The translations under genes and the position numbers were made by a program. The notes under the pieces were generated by a model. It ran no database searches and had not been told where the DNA came from. It saw only the letters and a list, made by a program, of their open reading frames with translations. A DNA stretch of 49,224 bases from an uncultured Caryophanales bacterium (lineage in GTDB: Bacteria; Bacillota_I; Bacilli_A; RF39; UBA660), in the NCBI GenBank assembly GCA_948442255.1, contig CAOJRT010000010.1:1-49224 (forward strand). Direction: 5' to 3'. Of the stretch, positions 25,458 to 36,235 are shown in pieces. Each line of letters opens with the position of its first letter. Positions within the stretch are counted from its first letter, which is position 1.

Positions 25458-25495
25458 TTTTCTCTACATATGTCTTAGCTCCCAATTAATGTCAT
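25458..25495. other. attR site
   Basis: Arm ATATGTCTTAG (25468-25478), CTC, core CC (25482-25483), then permease sequence AATTAATGTC. The arm-to-core distance (3 bases) equals that in attL. TCTC outside the arm is also partly shared with attL in inverted orientation, so the true recombinase site is probably longer than 11 bp. Confidence 0.88.
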
Positions 25496-26098
25496 AGAAA
25501 TATTAATCTTTAAAGAAGATATAATTGTATGATAGGAGTTAGGTATTACAACATATCTTAATATTTGCCATTTATTTGCGTGTAAAGACTGCATCATCTT
25601 TATTTTTATCGGTTCTATAGATTGAAATCCATTATAAATGTTAAAAATACTAATAATGACATTAATTAATAAGGCCATGATAATTATGGATTGTATATTA
25701 GCTCCAAACCATATAATCAAAATAGGTCCTAATGCCACTTTAGGTAATGAATTTAACATTGTTAGAAAGGGCTCCAATACTTTATATAATAACGGAAAAA
25801 TATAAATTAATAAAGCAACAATAAATCCTATAGATATTCCAATCAAAAAGGAAATAAAGACTTCATATAAAGTAGTATAAATATGTACAAATAAATTATT
25901 TGCTTGATATAAATCAACAAAACATTTTATAATTTTAGATGGACTACTATAAATAAAAGAATTGATAAGTTGGTATCTTGCTAATAATTCCCATCCTAAA
26001 ATGAAAGTAACAAGTAAGAAGAGTTGTATGCTAATAACAATTATTTTATTCTTTTTTATTTTTTTTAAAAAAGCTTTTTGACTATTAGATAATGACAT
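25484..26098 (-). pseudogene. N-terminal part of ABC transporter permease split by the element
   Basis: ATG at 26098 overlaps the ATPase stop by 14 bp. 205 native codons end in ISMTLI; translation then runs into attR and stops after G-S at 25475. Membrane helices at about 21-42, 68-95, 105-125 and 130-155, and the EAA-like loop (SLHANKWQILRYVVIPNS) mark a BPD_transp_1 permease of the SsuC/TauC/ThiX class. The missing GEFLVSKAGIGYL end is at 15447-15273. The truncated product lacks the last helix or helices and is probably non-functional until the element leaves. Confidence 0.93.
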
Positions 26099-26840
26099 CT
26101 AAACATCTCCATATTTTCTCATAATACTGAGTAAACTCTTCTGTGTTTCTTTTTTCTATTGTTGATAACTTTTTATTAAATGTTATAGGAATAATTGTTT
26201 TTACATAACATGGTCTTTTTGAAAGGACAACGACTTTATCAGCAACACTAATCGCTTCAGCAAGATCATGAGTAACTATAATCATCGTAATATGCTCTCT
26301 CTTGCAAATGGAAACCACATCTTCACAGATAAGTAGTCTTGTTTGGTAATCTAAGGCACTGAATGGCTCATCTAACAACAGTAAATCCGGTTTTAAAGCA
26401 AGGGTACGAATAAGTGCAACTCTTTGTTTCATTCCACCTGAGAGACTAGTCGGTTTTTTGTCTTTAAAATCATATAAATCATAAAGTTTTAACAACTTAT
26501 TTACATAGTCAATATGTTCTTTATCATATAAATGATTTATTTTTAATCCAATTGTGGCATTATCATATATGCTTAACCAAGGAAGTAAAGCATCTTGCTG
26601 AAGCATATAACCAACTGTCACATCTTTAGTAAAGAAAAATTCTCCATCTGATTCTTTATCGAGTGCAGATAAGATAGATAGTAGTGTGCTTTTTCCACAG
26701 CCACTACTACCTACAATCGCAACAAATTCCCCTTCTTTTACTTCTAAGCTAATATTGGATATAGCTGCTATCTCTCCACTTAAAGTATTATACCTTTTAC
26801 TTAAATTGTTGATAACTAATAAGTTATTCACAACATGCAT
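26085..26840 (-). CDS. ABC transporter ATP-binding protein (SsuB/TauB/ThiZ class)
   Basis: 251 residues. Walker A GSSGCGKS at 44-51, Q-loop QQD at 81-83, signature LSGGMKQR at 133-140, Walker B LLLLDEP (D157/E158), and H-loop TH. It is the cytoplasmic motor of an importer for small anionic or aromatic solutes (sulfonate, nitrate, taurine or thiamine precursor). It overlaps the binding-protein gene by 17 bp and the permease by 14 bp, so the three are co-translated. The enzyme itself is intact even though its permease is interrupted. Confidence 0.93.
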   Translation of the reverse strand: MHVVNNLLVINNLSKRYNTLSGEIAAISNISLEVKEGEFVAIVGSSGCGKSTLLSILSALDKESDGEFFFTKDVTVGYMLQQDALLPWLSIYDNATIGLKINHLYDKEHIDYVNKLLKLYDLYDFKDKKPTSLSGGMKQRVALIRTLALKPDLLLLDEPFSALDYQTRLLICEDVVSICKREHITMIIVTHDLAEAISVADKVVVLSKRPCYVKTIIPITFNKKLSTIEKRNTEEFTQYYEKIWRCLDVII

Positions 26841-27813
26841 TATTAATTAAATCATTATAGGAAACATAATCATCAATTAAATTATCGCTTTTCATTATAT
26901 CTTGTAAATGAACAAATGATTCCTCGCTAATATAAGTAGTATCTAACCATGAATCTGCATCTCTATAATTTTTAACAATAGTAGTGATTTCATTCAATGA
27001 AGAATCAGGAAATTGTTTTAATATGGTTTTCGCTACTTCTTCATCACTATTTTCTTTAACAAAAGTTAATCCTTTATTTAAAGCTCTTGTAAATTTATCA
27101 ATTGTTTCTTTGTTATTTTCTATGTAGCTCTTTCTAGCATTAAACGCAGTATAAGGAACTTCTCCAGAAAGCATTCCTATACTTCCTACTATATAACCTA
27201 AGCCAGTACTTTCTAACTTTGTTGCATTAGGTTCAAATAAATTAACAAAGTCACCAGTACCTCCAATAAACGCTCCAGATAAAGAAGCAAACTCAATCGT
27301 ATAATTTAAATTGATTTTATTTAAATCACTACCAGAATTATTTACCGCATTAATAAAATTTAACGCTGGCATTCCTGCTTTTCTTCCTACTAAAACTTCT
27401 TTGCCATATAAATCTTCAATAGAGAAATTCTCCATTTTTTCTCTTGCTACAATAAATTGCCCATCTCTTTTAGTAAGTCCAGCAAATGATTGGATAAAGT
27501 CTTTCTCTCCACCATTGTATACATAAATGGTACTCTCTGGTCCACAAAAACCTATTTCTACATCGTTAGATAAAACAGCTGCTGCAACTTTATCTGCTCC
27601 TGGAGTCAATATAACTTCTATGTCTAATCCTTCTTCTTTAAAGTATCCTTTTTCTAAAGCAACATACCAAGGTGCATAAAATACACTATGTGTTACTTCA
27701 GCAACACGTATTTTTGTTAAGTCTTCCTCTTTTTTGTCTTGCATTTTTACAACCCCAATGATTGCAAAGACAATTAAAATAAGACTACTAAAAATAATTA
27801 TAAACTTTTTCAA
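26824..27813 (-). CDS. NMT1/THI5-like substrate-binding protein of the ABC importer
   Basis: 329 residues from TTG at 27813, directly after AGGAGGGATTT. The further upstream TTG at 27834 precedes that ribosome site and is rejected. An N-terminal hydrophobic segment (about 2-22, KKFIIIFSSLILIVFAIIGVV) has no lipobox Cys, so the protein is probably anchored by an uncleaved helix. The periplasmic-binding fold follows (VFYAPWYVALEKGYFKEEGLDIEV, NDVEIGFCGPEST, KEVLVGRKAGMPALNF). This family binds thiamine pyrimidine precursors, sulfonates or similar ligands. Which one cannot be told, and no THI-box riboswitch is visible upstream. Confidence 0.88.
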   Translation of the reverse strand: MKKFIIIFSSLILIVFAIIGVVKMQDKKEEDLTKIRVAEVTHSVFYAPWYVALEKGYFKEEGLDIEVILTPGADKVAAAVLSNDVEIGFCGPESTIYVYNGGEKDFIQSFAGLTKRDGQFIVAREKMENFSIEDLYGKEVLVGRKAGMPALNFINAVNNSGSDLNKINLNYTIEFASLSGAFIGGTGDFVNLFEPNATKLESTGLGYIVGSIGMLSGEVPYTAFNARKSYIENNKETIDKFTRALNKGLTFVKENSDEEVAKTILKQFPDSSLNEITTIVKNYRDADSWLDTTYISEESFVHLQDIMKSDNLIDDYVSYNDLINNACCE

Positions 27814-27877
27814 AAAAATCCCTCCTAAGTTCAATGTATTATATTCTATAAATAATAAATAAGTTCATATTAAGACA

Positions 27878-27906
27878 TTTACAAGTCAAATAATCTTTGA
27901 TATAAT
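27878..27906 (+). promoter_or_regulatory. Promoter of the coiled-coil protein operon
   Basis: TTTACA (27878-27883), 17-bp spacer, TATAAT (27901-27906), 28 bp before the GTG start at 27935. Divergent from the ABC operon. Confidence 0.75.
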
Positions 27907-27934
27907 CTATTACATAATAGAAGAGGTGGCTAAT

Positions 27935-30244
27935 GTGATAGAAATAACACAAGAGAAAGTGGATGTTCTATCTAAACTATACAATTTAAGAGGAGAAGAC
28001 AGTATAGTACTTGATAGAATAAAAAGGGAAATCGATTCAATTGAATCAACAAAAGAAAAAGTTACAGAAAATAAAATAGAAGAAGAAGATTTAAAAAAAA
28101 GCAAAGAAGAAGAGCTAGAGAATTTTAATAAGGATGAAGAAAAAGCTTTTAAAGATTTTTCTGCTTTTGAAGAGAATTCATATGATGCATTATCTGCTAT
28201 TGGTGTTTCTTTTGATATCAAAAAACAACTCACTCTATTAAGAGAAGAAGGTAAAAAATACAAAGATAACCTTAGTGCAGAAATTAGTGATGCCATCGAT
28301 AAAATCTCCTCGCTTGTAAATGAAATCGCTTCTTTAGAGTCAGATTTAGAAGAACAAAATGAAAAATTAGAAGAAGAAAGAAAAACACAAGAAAAATTAA
28401 ATGCTTTATTAGAAGATATTTTAGTAAGACAAAATGACTCTTATAATAGAGGGTATGTAAGAAAACTTCTTGAGGAAGTAGCAATCTTTGACGAAGAAGA
28501 AATAACCATTTTAGAAATGCTGATCTTATTTCCAGAAACTGGATTGTCACATTACGAAGATCAAATCAAAAATAAAAAACCAATTCGTGTGAAGAAAACA
28601 GCTAAGGAGAATACTCCTAAACAAGAAAGTGCTCCTAAAGTAGAAAAAGTAGTAGAGGAAATTGAGTCAGTTGCATCTGTAAAAGAAGAAGTTAAACAGC
28701 CAATTGAGAAGGAAACGGTTAAAGAAGTTCCAATAATTGAAGAAAAGCCAATTATGACAGAACCAATCTCTTTCCATTTTGATGAAGAATCAAGTGTATC
28801 TCCTTTTCAAGAAAATAAAGAACCTGTTATTAATTTCCCTTTTGAGGAAGAAACACCTATTAGTTTAGATGAAATAAAAATTGAAGAAGAAAAACCACTT
28901 ATTCCAGATACACCTATTATAGAAAGTTCAATAATAAAGGAACCTATTATGCAAGCTTCTCCACAAATCGAAGAAATTGTTCCAATAACGCCACCTCAAG
29001 CAAATCCATTAGACAGTGCTTTAGAACAATATTTAATAACGTTAGGATTAGATTTAAGTACAAATAAAGAGACAATTTTAACAGCCTTAAATAATGTAGA
29101 TAAAAAGATTATTGAGGACAATAAACGTTTATTAGTTGATGAATTAGAAATAAATAAAAGCAATAATGTACTTTATACAATAATAGATGGGTATTTTTAT
29201 TTAAAAGATTCAGACTTAATAGCAAAAGTAAACTTCCTTCGTAGCAAAGGAATAAATGACAAGATAATAAGAGAAGAAATCGAAAATAAAAACTTTACAT
29301 GTTCATTGAAAGACTTAAAAGAAAGAATAGCACTTTTAGAAGAAGAAAATAGTAATATAGCAAGTTCCCTTTACCTAGTAAAACATGATATAAAAATGTA
29401 TCGTAAAAATGTAAAAGAATTAGAACAAGCTGGTATTGCTTTAGATGAGAAAGAGAAAGTAAATTATCGTTATCTATTATCGTTAAAAGATATCTCGCCT
29501 TTAATTAAAGTTTTAAAAGAATACTTAATAATGATTAGAAAAACAAACGGTAAACTAGCTCTTAATGTTTTAAATAAAGGAGCTAAAGAACTATCATTAG
29601 AATTAGATAAACTATTAGAAACAGAATTAGATGAATTAATAACAAATTATCCAGAAGTATTAAGCCAAAAAGCAGATAACATCATTAAAAGAGTTTTATA
29701 TTGTATAACGAATAATATTGAAATAAAAACAAACTCTAATTCTTATATGAAATATATTTATGATGCACAAGCCTTTGCAGAATTAGTTAAAAATAGAAAT
29801 GATTCGGTTGATATTGAACTATTTGATGAGAGAAAAGTAAACGAAGCAATTAAAACTATTGTTGAAAATAACCAAGAAATACCTAAATTAGTTGATATTT
29901 TAAATAATTACTATAATAAAAAAGAATTTGAAAAAATAGAGTTGAATGTTACTCAAGAAGAAATTTATAAAGTCTTAATAGAGCATGCACCAAGTATTCT
30001 AAAAGCAACTAGTGAAAATAATGGTCGCATTTACAAAGTTTGTGATAAAGCCATTTCTACAAATAAGGTACACAGAAACATAAGAATCATTCTTGCAAAC
30101 TCTGATACAACAGATGAAAAAGCAATCGTATTAGTTTCTGCTTTATACAATCTTCTAACGGATAATGAAACCATTGCCAATATCACCGAAACATGCCTAA
30201 CTACAGGAGAAGAAAAAGTAAGTCAGGGAGGCGCAACAGAATGA
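27935..30244 (+). CDS. Long coiled-coil protein with Pro/Glu-rich linker, unknown
   Basis: 769 residues from GTG at 27935, six bases after AGAGGTGG. The GTG at 27926 is part of the ribosome site. Residues of about 1-165 are heptad-rich coiled coil, and 190-215 form a short folded motif. About 215-365 is a low-complexity linker rich in Pro, Glu and Ile (repeated EEKP, PIIE and KEP words). 365-760 is a helical domain (ALEQYLITLGLDLSTNKETIL...). No signal peptide or membrane segment. No family recognised. The build recalls cytoskeletal or division scaffolds, an inference from shape only. It overlaps the next gene by ATGA. Confidence 0.75.
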   Translation: MIEITQEKVDVLSKLYNLRGEDSIVLDRIKREIDSIESTKEKVTENKIEEEDLKKSKEEELENFNKDEEKAFKDFSAFEENSYDALSAIGVSFDIKKQLTLLREEGKKYKDNLSAEISDAIDKISSLVNEIASLESDLEEQNEKLEEERKTQEKLNALLEDILVRQNDSYNRGYVRKLLEEVAIFDEEEITILEMLILFPETGLSHYEDQIKNKKPIRVKKTAKENTPKQESAPKVEKVVEEIESVASVKEEVKQPIEKETVKEVPIIEEKPIMTEPISFHFDEESSVSPFQENKEPVINFPFEEETPISLDEIKIEEEKPLIPDTPIIESSIIKEPIMQASPQIEEIVPITPPQANPLDSALEQYLITLGLDLSTNKETILTALNNVDKKIIEDNKRLLVDELEINKSNNVLYTIIDGYFYLKDSDLIAKVNFLRSKGINDKIIREEIENKNFTCSLKDLKERIALLEEENSNIASSLYLVKHDIKMYRKNVKELEQAGIALDEKEKVNYRYLLSLKDISPLIKVLKEYLIMIRKTNGKLALNVLNKGAKELSLELDKLLETELDELITNYPEVLSQKADNIIKRVLYCITNNIEIKTNSNSYMKYIYDAQAFAELVKNRNDSVDIELFDERKVNEAIKTIVENNQEIPKLVDILNNYYNKKEFEKIELNVTQEEIYKVLIEHAPSILKATSENNGRIYKVCDKAISTNKVHRNIRIILANSDTTDEKAIVLVSALYNLLTDNETIANITETCLTTGEEKVSQGGATE

Positions 30245-30528
30245 ATTATTTAATAGACTTAGGTTTTGATAAAGAAACAATTGAATTATTAAAATCTACA
30301 CTACCAGAAAATACATTAAAAACGTTTGAAAAAGAACAAGAAAACATTACAAATAATATAAATTATTTAAAAAGACTAGGAGTAAAGAATTATACCGATG
30401 CTTTTATTAAGTTTTACAATATGTTCTTATTAGATAATAAAGATTTTGATGAGATTTTCAATAAATATGATAATGAAGATTTAATAGCTAAATTAGAAAA
30501 AAATGTTGCTATTATGGAATATTTATAA
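30241..30528 (+). CDS. Small helical protein of unknown function
   Basis: 95 residues from ATG at 30241, overlapping the upstream stop (ATGA), with GGGAGG ten bases before. A start at 30193 would lie deep in the upstream gene and is rejected. Predicted all-helical and acidic (MNYLIDLGFDKETIELLK..., ending KLEKNVAIMEYL). Translationally coupled to the coiled-coil protein, hence probably its partner. No family recognised. Confidence 0.7.
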   Translation: MNYLIDLGFDKETIELLKSTLPENTLKTFEKEQENITNNINYLKRLGVKNYTDAFIKFYNMFLLDNKDFDEIFNKYDNEDLIAKLEKNVAIMEYL

Positions 30529-30576
30529 GGATAGGAGAAATTCTATTCTTTTTTCTTTCTATCTAAAGTTGTACCA

Positions 30577-30585
30577 TGGTATAAT
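30577..30585 (+). promoter_or_regulatory. Extended -10 promoter of pcrA
   Basis: TG at 30577-30578, one base, TATAAT at 30580-30585; 22 bp before the pcrA ATG. The -35 region is weak, as expected with an extended -10. Confidence 0.6.
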
Positions 30586-30607
30586 GAAAAAGAAAAGAGG
30601 ATGTAGC

Positions 30608-32695
30608 ATGAACTATTTAGACAAATTAAATGAAAAACAAAAAGAAGCTGTACTACATGTAGGTGGACCTTGTCTAGTAATAGCTGGTGCAGGATCAGGG
30701 AAAACAAAAGTATTAACGACTAGGATTGCACATTTAATCGAAACAGGAGTTCCTTCTTACCAAATATTAGCCATTACCTTCACTAATAAAGCAGCGAAAG
30801 AAATGAGAGAAAGACTAGAGGCTATAATCCCCAACAATAATGCTTTCGTAGGAACTTTTCATTCCTTGGGAGTTCGTATTATTAGAGAAAATGCCCCACT
30901 TCTTGGACTTGATAGAACGTTTTCTATCGTCGATAGTGATGACTGCTTATCGATTATTAAAAAAATTATGAAGGAACATGGTTACGACCCTAAACTAACG
31001 ACCCCTTCTTTTATAAGAAATAAGATTAGTACAATAAAAAATGAAATGTTAACCGAAGCCGAAATCGAAAAACTTTTTAATACCAAAGAAGATAAAACAG
31101 CAAAGAAAGTATATGAAGAATACCAAAATATCTTAAGGAAAAATAATTCTGTTGATTTTGATGATTTACTTCTATTACCAGTTAAACTATTTATGGAGAA
31201 TAAAGATTGTTTAAATGCTTACCAAGAAAAATTCAAATATATATTAATTGATGAATATCAAGATACAAACGAAGTCCAATATAAACTATCTAAACTCCTA
31301 GCTAAAAAGTACAAGAATATTTTTATCGTCGGGGACCCAGACCAATCCATTTATATGTTTAGAGGAGCCAACTTCCGAAATATTTTAAACTTTGAAAAAG
31401 ATTATAAAGAGGCTAAAATAATCCCTTTAGAAGAAAATTATCGTTCGACAAAATATATCTTAGATGCTGCCAATTCTGTAATAAAAAATAACAAAGAAAG
31501 AAAAGAAAAAAATTTATGGTGTAGTAAAGGAGAAGGGAAAAAAGTCAAATATTTGCGTGCTTATGATGGAAAACATGAAATCCAGTTAGTTATTGATGAA
31601 ATAAAAAGATTATTAGAGGAGGGGTATACAAAGCAAAATATAAGTGTTTTATATCGTACAAATGCACAGGCTCGTTTAGTAGAAGAATGTTTTTTGAAAG
31701 CAAATATTCCTTACAAAGTTATTGGAAGTTACTACTTCTATGCTAGGAAAGAAATAAAAGATTTAATTTGTTATTTAAGGCTGATTTTAAACAATGACGA
31801 TGAAATCTCTTTAAGAAGAGTCATTAATGTTCCTAAAAGAGGAATAGGAGAATCAACATTAAAAAAATTAGAAACAGAAGCAAAAGAACAAAATATAAGT
31901 ATGTTTGAAGCGATAGCAAAAGGAAAAGAACTAGACTTTAAAGAACTTATAAAGAACATGACAAAGAAAAGTGAAAGTTTATCACTTACAGATTTAATTG
32001 ATTTAATTCTTGAAGATTCTGGGATGCGTGCTGAATATGAAGAAAATAAAAACTTAGAAAATGAGTTAAGATTAGACAACTTAGAAGAATTTAAATCTAT
32101 TACCAAAACCTATGAAGAACGGACTGGCTCTGTTTCCTTGAGTGATTTCTTAGAAGAAATTAGCTTAATCGCAGATATATCAGAACACCAAAATACAGAG
32201 GATGTCGTTACTCTAATGACTATTCATAGTGCTAAAGGCTTAGAATTTGAAGTTGTTTTCTTAATAGGCATGGAAGATGGCATCTTCCCACATCAAAATT
32301 CTTTCTTAGATAAAGATGGTTTAGAAGAAGAGCGAAGACTTTGTTATGTCGGTATTACAAGAGCGAAAGAAAAGCTTTATTTATCCAATGCGAAAAGGAG
32401 AATGCTTTATGGAAAAGATGTGATAAATCCACCAAGCAGATTCATAAAAGAAATAACACCTGACATACTAGAAATAGAACAAGCCAATATGTTTGAAGAA
32501 GAGCCTATAAAAAAAGAAGAATTCTACCACGAAGAAAACGCAGTCGATTTAAATATAGGGGATGTTATCATGCATACCATTTATGGGCGAGGCGTTATTG
32601 TAGATAGCAAAGGCGATTTTATTACAGTTGCTTTCGCTAAAAATTTTGGTATAAAAAAATTGATGAAAACACATAAAAGTATAAAAAAGATTTAA
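30608..32695 (+). CDS. pcrA: ATP-dependent DNA helicase PcrA/UvrD
   Basis: 695 residues from ATG at 30608 (GAGGA upstream). The frame extends to 30503 but lacks a ribosome site there. SF1A helicase motifs: Q motif and Walker A AGAGSGKT (26-33), Ia AITFTNKAAKEMR, II DEYQDTN, III VGDPDQSIYMFRGA, IV LEENYRST, V TIHSAKGLEFEVVF, VI YVGITRAKEKL. It unwinds 3'-tailed DNA in excision repair, and in plasmid replication and RecA displacement. Length is near the family norm (about 720). It heads a run with a nucleotidyltransferase and ligA. In Bacillota pcrA and ligA are classic neighbours. Confidence 0.96.
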   Translation: MNYLDKLNEKQKEAVLHVGGPCLVIAGAGSGKTKVLTTRIAHLIETGVPSYQILAITFTNKAAKEMRERLEAIIPNNNAFVGTFHSLGVRIIRENAPLLGLDRTFSIVDSDDCLSIIKKIMKEHGYDPKLTTPSFIRNKISTIKNEMLTEAEIEKLFNTKEDKTAKKVYEEYQNILRKNNSVDFDDLLLLPVKLFMENKDCLNAYQEKFKYILIDEYQDTNEVQYKLSKLLAKKYKNIFIVGDPDQSIYMFRGANFRNILNFEKDYKEAKIIPLEENYRSTKYILDAANSVIKNNKERKEKNLWCSKGEGKKVKYLRAYDGKHEIQLVIDEIKRLLEEGYTKQNISVLYRTNAQARLVEECFLKANIPYKVIGSYYFYARKEIKDLICYLRLILNNDDEISLRRVINVPKRGIGESTLKKLETEAKEQNISMFEAIAKGKELDFKELIKNMTKKSESLSLTDLIDLILEDSGMRAEYEENKNLENELRLDNLEEFKSITKTYEERTGSVSLSDFLEEISLIADISEHQNTEDVVTLMTIHSAKGLEFEVVFLIGMEDGIFPHQNSFLDKDGLEEERRLCYVGITRAKEKLYLSNAKRRMLYGKDVINPPSRFIKEITPDILEIEQANMFEEEPIKKEEFYHEENAVDLNIGDVIMHTIYGRGVIVDSKGDFITVAFAKNFGIKKLMKTHKSIKKI

Positions 32696-32714
32696 AGTAG
32701 AAAAGGAGAATATT

Positions 32715-35590
<2,876 letters not shown>

Positions 35591-35660
35591 CTTCTTTTTA
35601 ATTGCTCCTCTATACGAAATATATTTCTTTCTTATACATAAGATTGTAATAATTGAAACA

Positions 35661-35689
35661 TTGCTTAAAAGAACATGTTGTAGTATAAT
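35661..35689 (+). promoter_or_regulatory. Promoter of the 35717 gene run
   Basis: TTGCTT (35661-35666), 17-bp spacer, TATAAT (35684-35689). Drives the membrane-protein, GGDEF-like and YihY genes. Confidence 0.72.
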
Positions 35690-35716
35690 TTAAGTACACA
35701 AAAAGAGGTGGGAAAA

Positions 35717-36232
35717 GTGAAAAAAATCAAAACATTTTATAAAGAACATCGCATATTTACCATATTAATGGCAGTCGGCCTTGTCTGTTTGATTATTATA
35801 ATTACTGTCTTATTTAATTGCTTTTATGGTGGAAATGGTAAAGATAAATATGGTACAAGATTAGAAAATATTAGCGAATATGAAATTAGTGAAGAAAGAC
35901 TAGAAGAATTAAAAAATTCTTACTTTGTCGAAGAAAAGGTAATAGCAGCAGATGCACGAATAACAGGAAGAATTGTCTACATAGATATCCAATTTTCCGA
36001 AGATATTCCATTAGAAGAAGCACAAAATATGGCCTTAAAATCATTAGAACAATTTACTGAAAAAGAACAAAATTATTATGATTTTCATTTTACTTTAAAA
36101 GAAAATCCAAGTGAAACTAGCAAAGGATTCTTGATATCTGGAGCCCAAAACAAAAATGGCGAAAGAATCGAAGAAAATGGTTCTAAAATAGTTTGGAATC
36201 TAAATAAGGAAATTGTTGAAACTGAGGGTTAA
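35717..36232 (+). CDS. Single-pass membrane protein of unknown function
   Basis: 171 residues from GTG at 35717 (AGAGGTGG six bases upstream; the GTG at 35708 sits in that site). Basic N-terminus (KKIKTFYKEHR), one transmembrane helix at about 15-37, then an extracytoplasmic domain of about 130 residues (VAADARITGRIVYIDIQFSEDI..., ending VWNLNKEIVETEG) with alternating strands and one long helix. No family recognised. Three bases separate it from the GGDEF-like gene, suggesting a shared pathway. Confidence 0.7.
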   Translation: MKKIKTFYKEHRIFTILMAVGLVCLIIIITVLFNCFYGGNGKDKYGTRLENISEYEISEERLEELKNSYFVEEKVIAADARITGRIVYIDIQFSEDIPLEEAQNMALKSLEQFTEKEQNYYDFHFTLKENPSETSKGFLISGAQNKNGERIEENGSKIVWNLNKEIVETEG

Positions 36233-36235
36233 TTT

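Larger units (their letters stand above)
15448..25483. mobile_element. Serine-recombinase integrative element of about 10.03 kb inserted in a permease gene
   Basis: Boundaries follow from the split permease: core CC (plus strand) at 15448-15449 and 25482-25483. Inside each boundary, three bases from the core, is an 11-bp arm: CTAAGACATAT at 15453-15463 and its exact inverse ATATGTCTTAG at 25468-25478. Circularisation would give arm-3-GG-3-arm, the expected shape of a large-serine-recombinase attP. The recombinase gene ends 40 bp from the right boundary. Cargo includes an AAA15/HEPN-like and RhuM pair, a cupin, a dipeptidase, broken pnuC and HAD genes, and a broken replication-initiator-like gene. 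No relaxase, coupling protein or type IV secretion gene was recognised, so self-transfer is unlikely. It may be mobilised in trans or be a remnant. Confidence 0.93.

Noticed and set aside
15448..25483. Conjugative element (ICE)
   Set aside because: No relaxase, coupling protein or type IV secretion gene could be read in the 10 kb; only integration genes and cargo are supported.
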